DNA of 25,742 bases from Hormiphora californensis (lineage: Eukaryota; Ctenophora; Tentaculata; Cydippida; Pleurobrachiidae): contig WFME01000023.1 of assembly GCA_020137815.1 (NCBI GenBank), forward strand, positions 1 through 25,742, in the 5' to 3' direction. Shown piece after piece: positions 25,009 to 25,742 of this stretch. Position 1 is the stretch's first letter. Each line of letters starts with the position of its first letter. The position numbers were made by a program, and so were the translations under genes. The notes beneath the pieces were generated by a model. That model did not search any database, was not told the DNA's origin, and was given only the letters and a program-made list of their open reading frames with translations.

Positions 25009-25742
25009 AGAATAATAATCGGTGAGCAGACTTGACAGACATATAATAATCGGTGAGCAGACTTGACAGACATATAATAATCGGTGAGCAGACTTGACAG
25101 AAAAATAATAATCGGTGAGCAGACTTGACAGACATATAATAATCGGTGAGCAACGCATTGACAGCAACATAAAAATCGGTGAGCAGACTTGACAGACATA
25201 TAATATCGGTGAGCAGACTTGACAGACATAAAATCGCGTGAGCAGACTTGACAGACATATAATAATCGGTGAGCAGACTTGACAGACATATAATAATCGG
25301 TGAGCAGACTTGACAGACAATAATAATCGGTGAGCAGACTTGACAGACATATAATAACGGTGAGCAGACATTGACAGACATATAATAATCGGTGAGCAGA
25401 CTTGATAGAATAGAATAATCGGTGAGCAGACTTGACAGACATATATAATCGGCGAGCAGACTTGACAGACACTAATAATCGGTGAGCAGAATGCAGACAT
25501 ATAATAATCGGTGAGCAGACTCTGACAGACACATAATAATCGGTGAGCAGACTTGACAGACACATAATAATCGGATGAGCAGACTTGACAGACATATAAT
25601 AATTGTGAGCAGACTTGACAGACATATAATAATCGGTGAGCAGACTGCAGACATATAATAATCGCGGAGCAGACTTGACAGACATATAATAATCGGTGAG
25701 GCAGACTTGACAGACATATAATAATCGGTGAGCAGAATGGAC
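25009..25742. repeat. 31-bp minisatellite reaching the window edge
   Basis: About 23 tandem copies of AATAATCGGTGAGCAGACTT+GACAGACATAT (31 bp), many with one- or two-base indels. It begins just after the exon 4 donor of the CD36-like gene, so it lies in an intron. Because 31 is not a multiple of 3, minus-strand frames cycle through all three readings and yield spurious proteins of up to 261 aa. Confidence 0.95.

Noticed and set aside
24871-25717. Minus-strand open frames of up to 261 aa rich in SAHRL/YMSVK/CQVCSP
   Set aside because: They only translate the 31-bp minisatellite in shifting frames. The repeat explains them fully.
25009-25742. CRISPR-like array
   Set aside because: Units are contiguous 31-bp tandem repeats without unique spacers, in an animal-type genome.

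Overview
The window is eukaryotic, animal-type DNA. It has short exons with GT-AG introns, a CD36-family gene, a secreted F5/8-type lectin-like gene, long simple repeats, and several LINE and MITE families. The LINE families and the CD36 and lectin-like proteins suggest a non-bilaterian invertebrate such as a sponge or cnidarian. That placement is inference, and I cannot name the species. There are no rRNA genes, no CRISPR array and no prokaryotic operon. Most of the first 18.8 kb is nested retrotransposon sequence; the host genes lie in the last ~6.5 kb.

Left part (1-11,100): a GA microsatellite; a 0.9-kb TA-flanked mariner-like non-autonomous element (1089-1986); a 5'-truncated LINE tail on the minus strand (about 2793-3337); and a ~2.4-kb palindrome (3418-5807). 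Each arm of the palindrome is a complete ORF1-only LINE-like element with an intact 318-aa coiled-coil ORF1 protein. Next come degenerate telomere-like CCCTAA repeats and a decayed non-LTR element with a PHD finger, reverse transcriptase (RT) and a C-terminal endonuclease-like domain (about 5956-11,082). That element is split by a 1.4-kb insertion. The insertion begins with an inverted copy of the flanking LINE sequence and carries CCGAA arrays and palindromic tandem units.

Middle part (11,100-18,800): an inverted-repeat minisatellite, then the most notable object, a full-length 6.1-kb CR1-like LINE (12,511-18,595) with both ORFs open. It sits inside an older LINE pseudogene (12,080-12,510, resuming at 18,600-18,750), with a 4-bp GTAG target duplication, so both ends can be placed. 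Its ORF1 protein fuses an AlkB-like 2-oxoglutarate/Fe(II) dioxygenase domain to an SGNH/GDSL hydrolase domain. Its ORF2 has APE endonuclease and RT domains behind a hydrophobic N-terminal extension ending in a degenerate 2A-like NPGP.

Right part (18,800-25,742): a 65-aa secreted acidic peptide gene on the minus strand with a TATA box, then the 5' part of a CD36/SCARB-family gene on the plus strand (exons at 20,035, 20,737, 24,458 and 24,875). Its second intron contains a complete three-exon gene on the opposite strand encoding a secreted F5/8-type (fucolectin-like) protein. The same introns hold a TTTGG satellite, an 8-bp-TSD foldback MITE, pogo-like MITE copies and a tRNA-like sequence between long direct repeats. 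A 31-bp minisatellite fills the window from 25,009 to its end.

The LINE machineries explain most of the window. The intact AlkB-SGNH LINE could be active and could mobilise its own RNA. The ORF1-only and MITE elements depend on enzymes encoded elsewhere.
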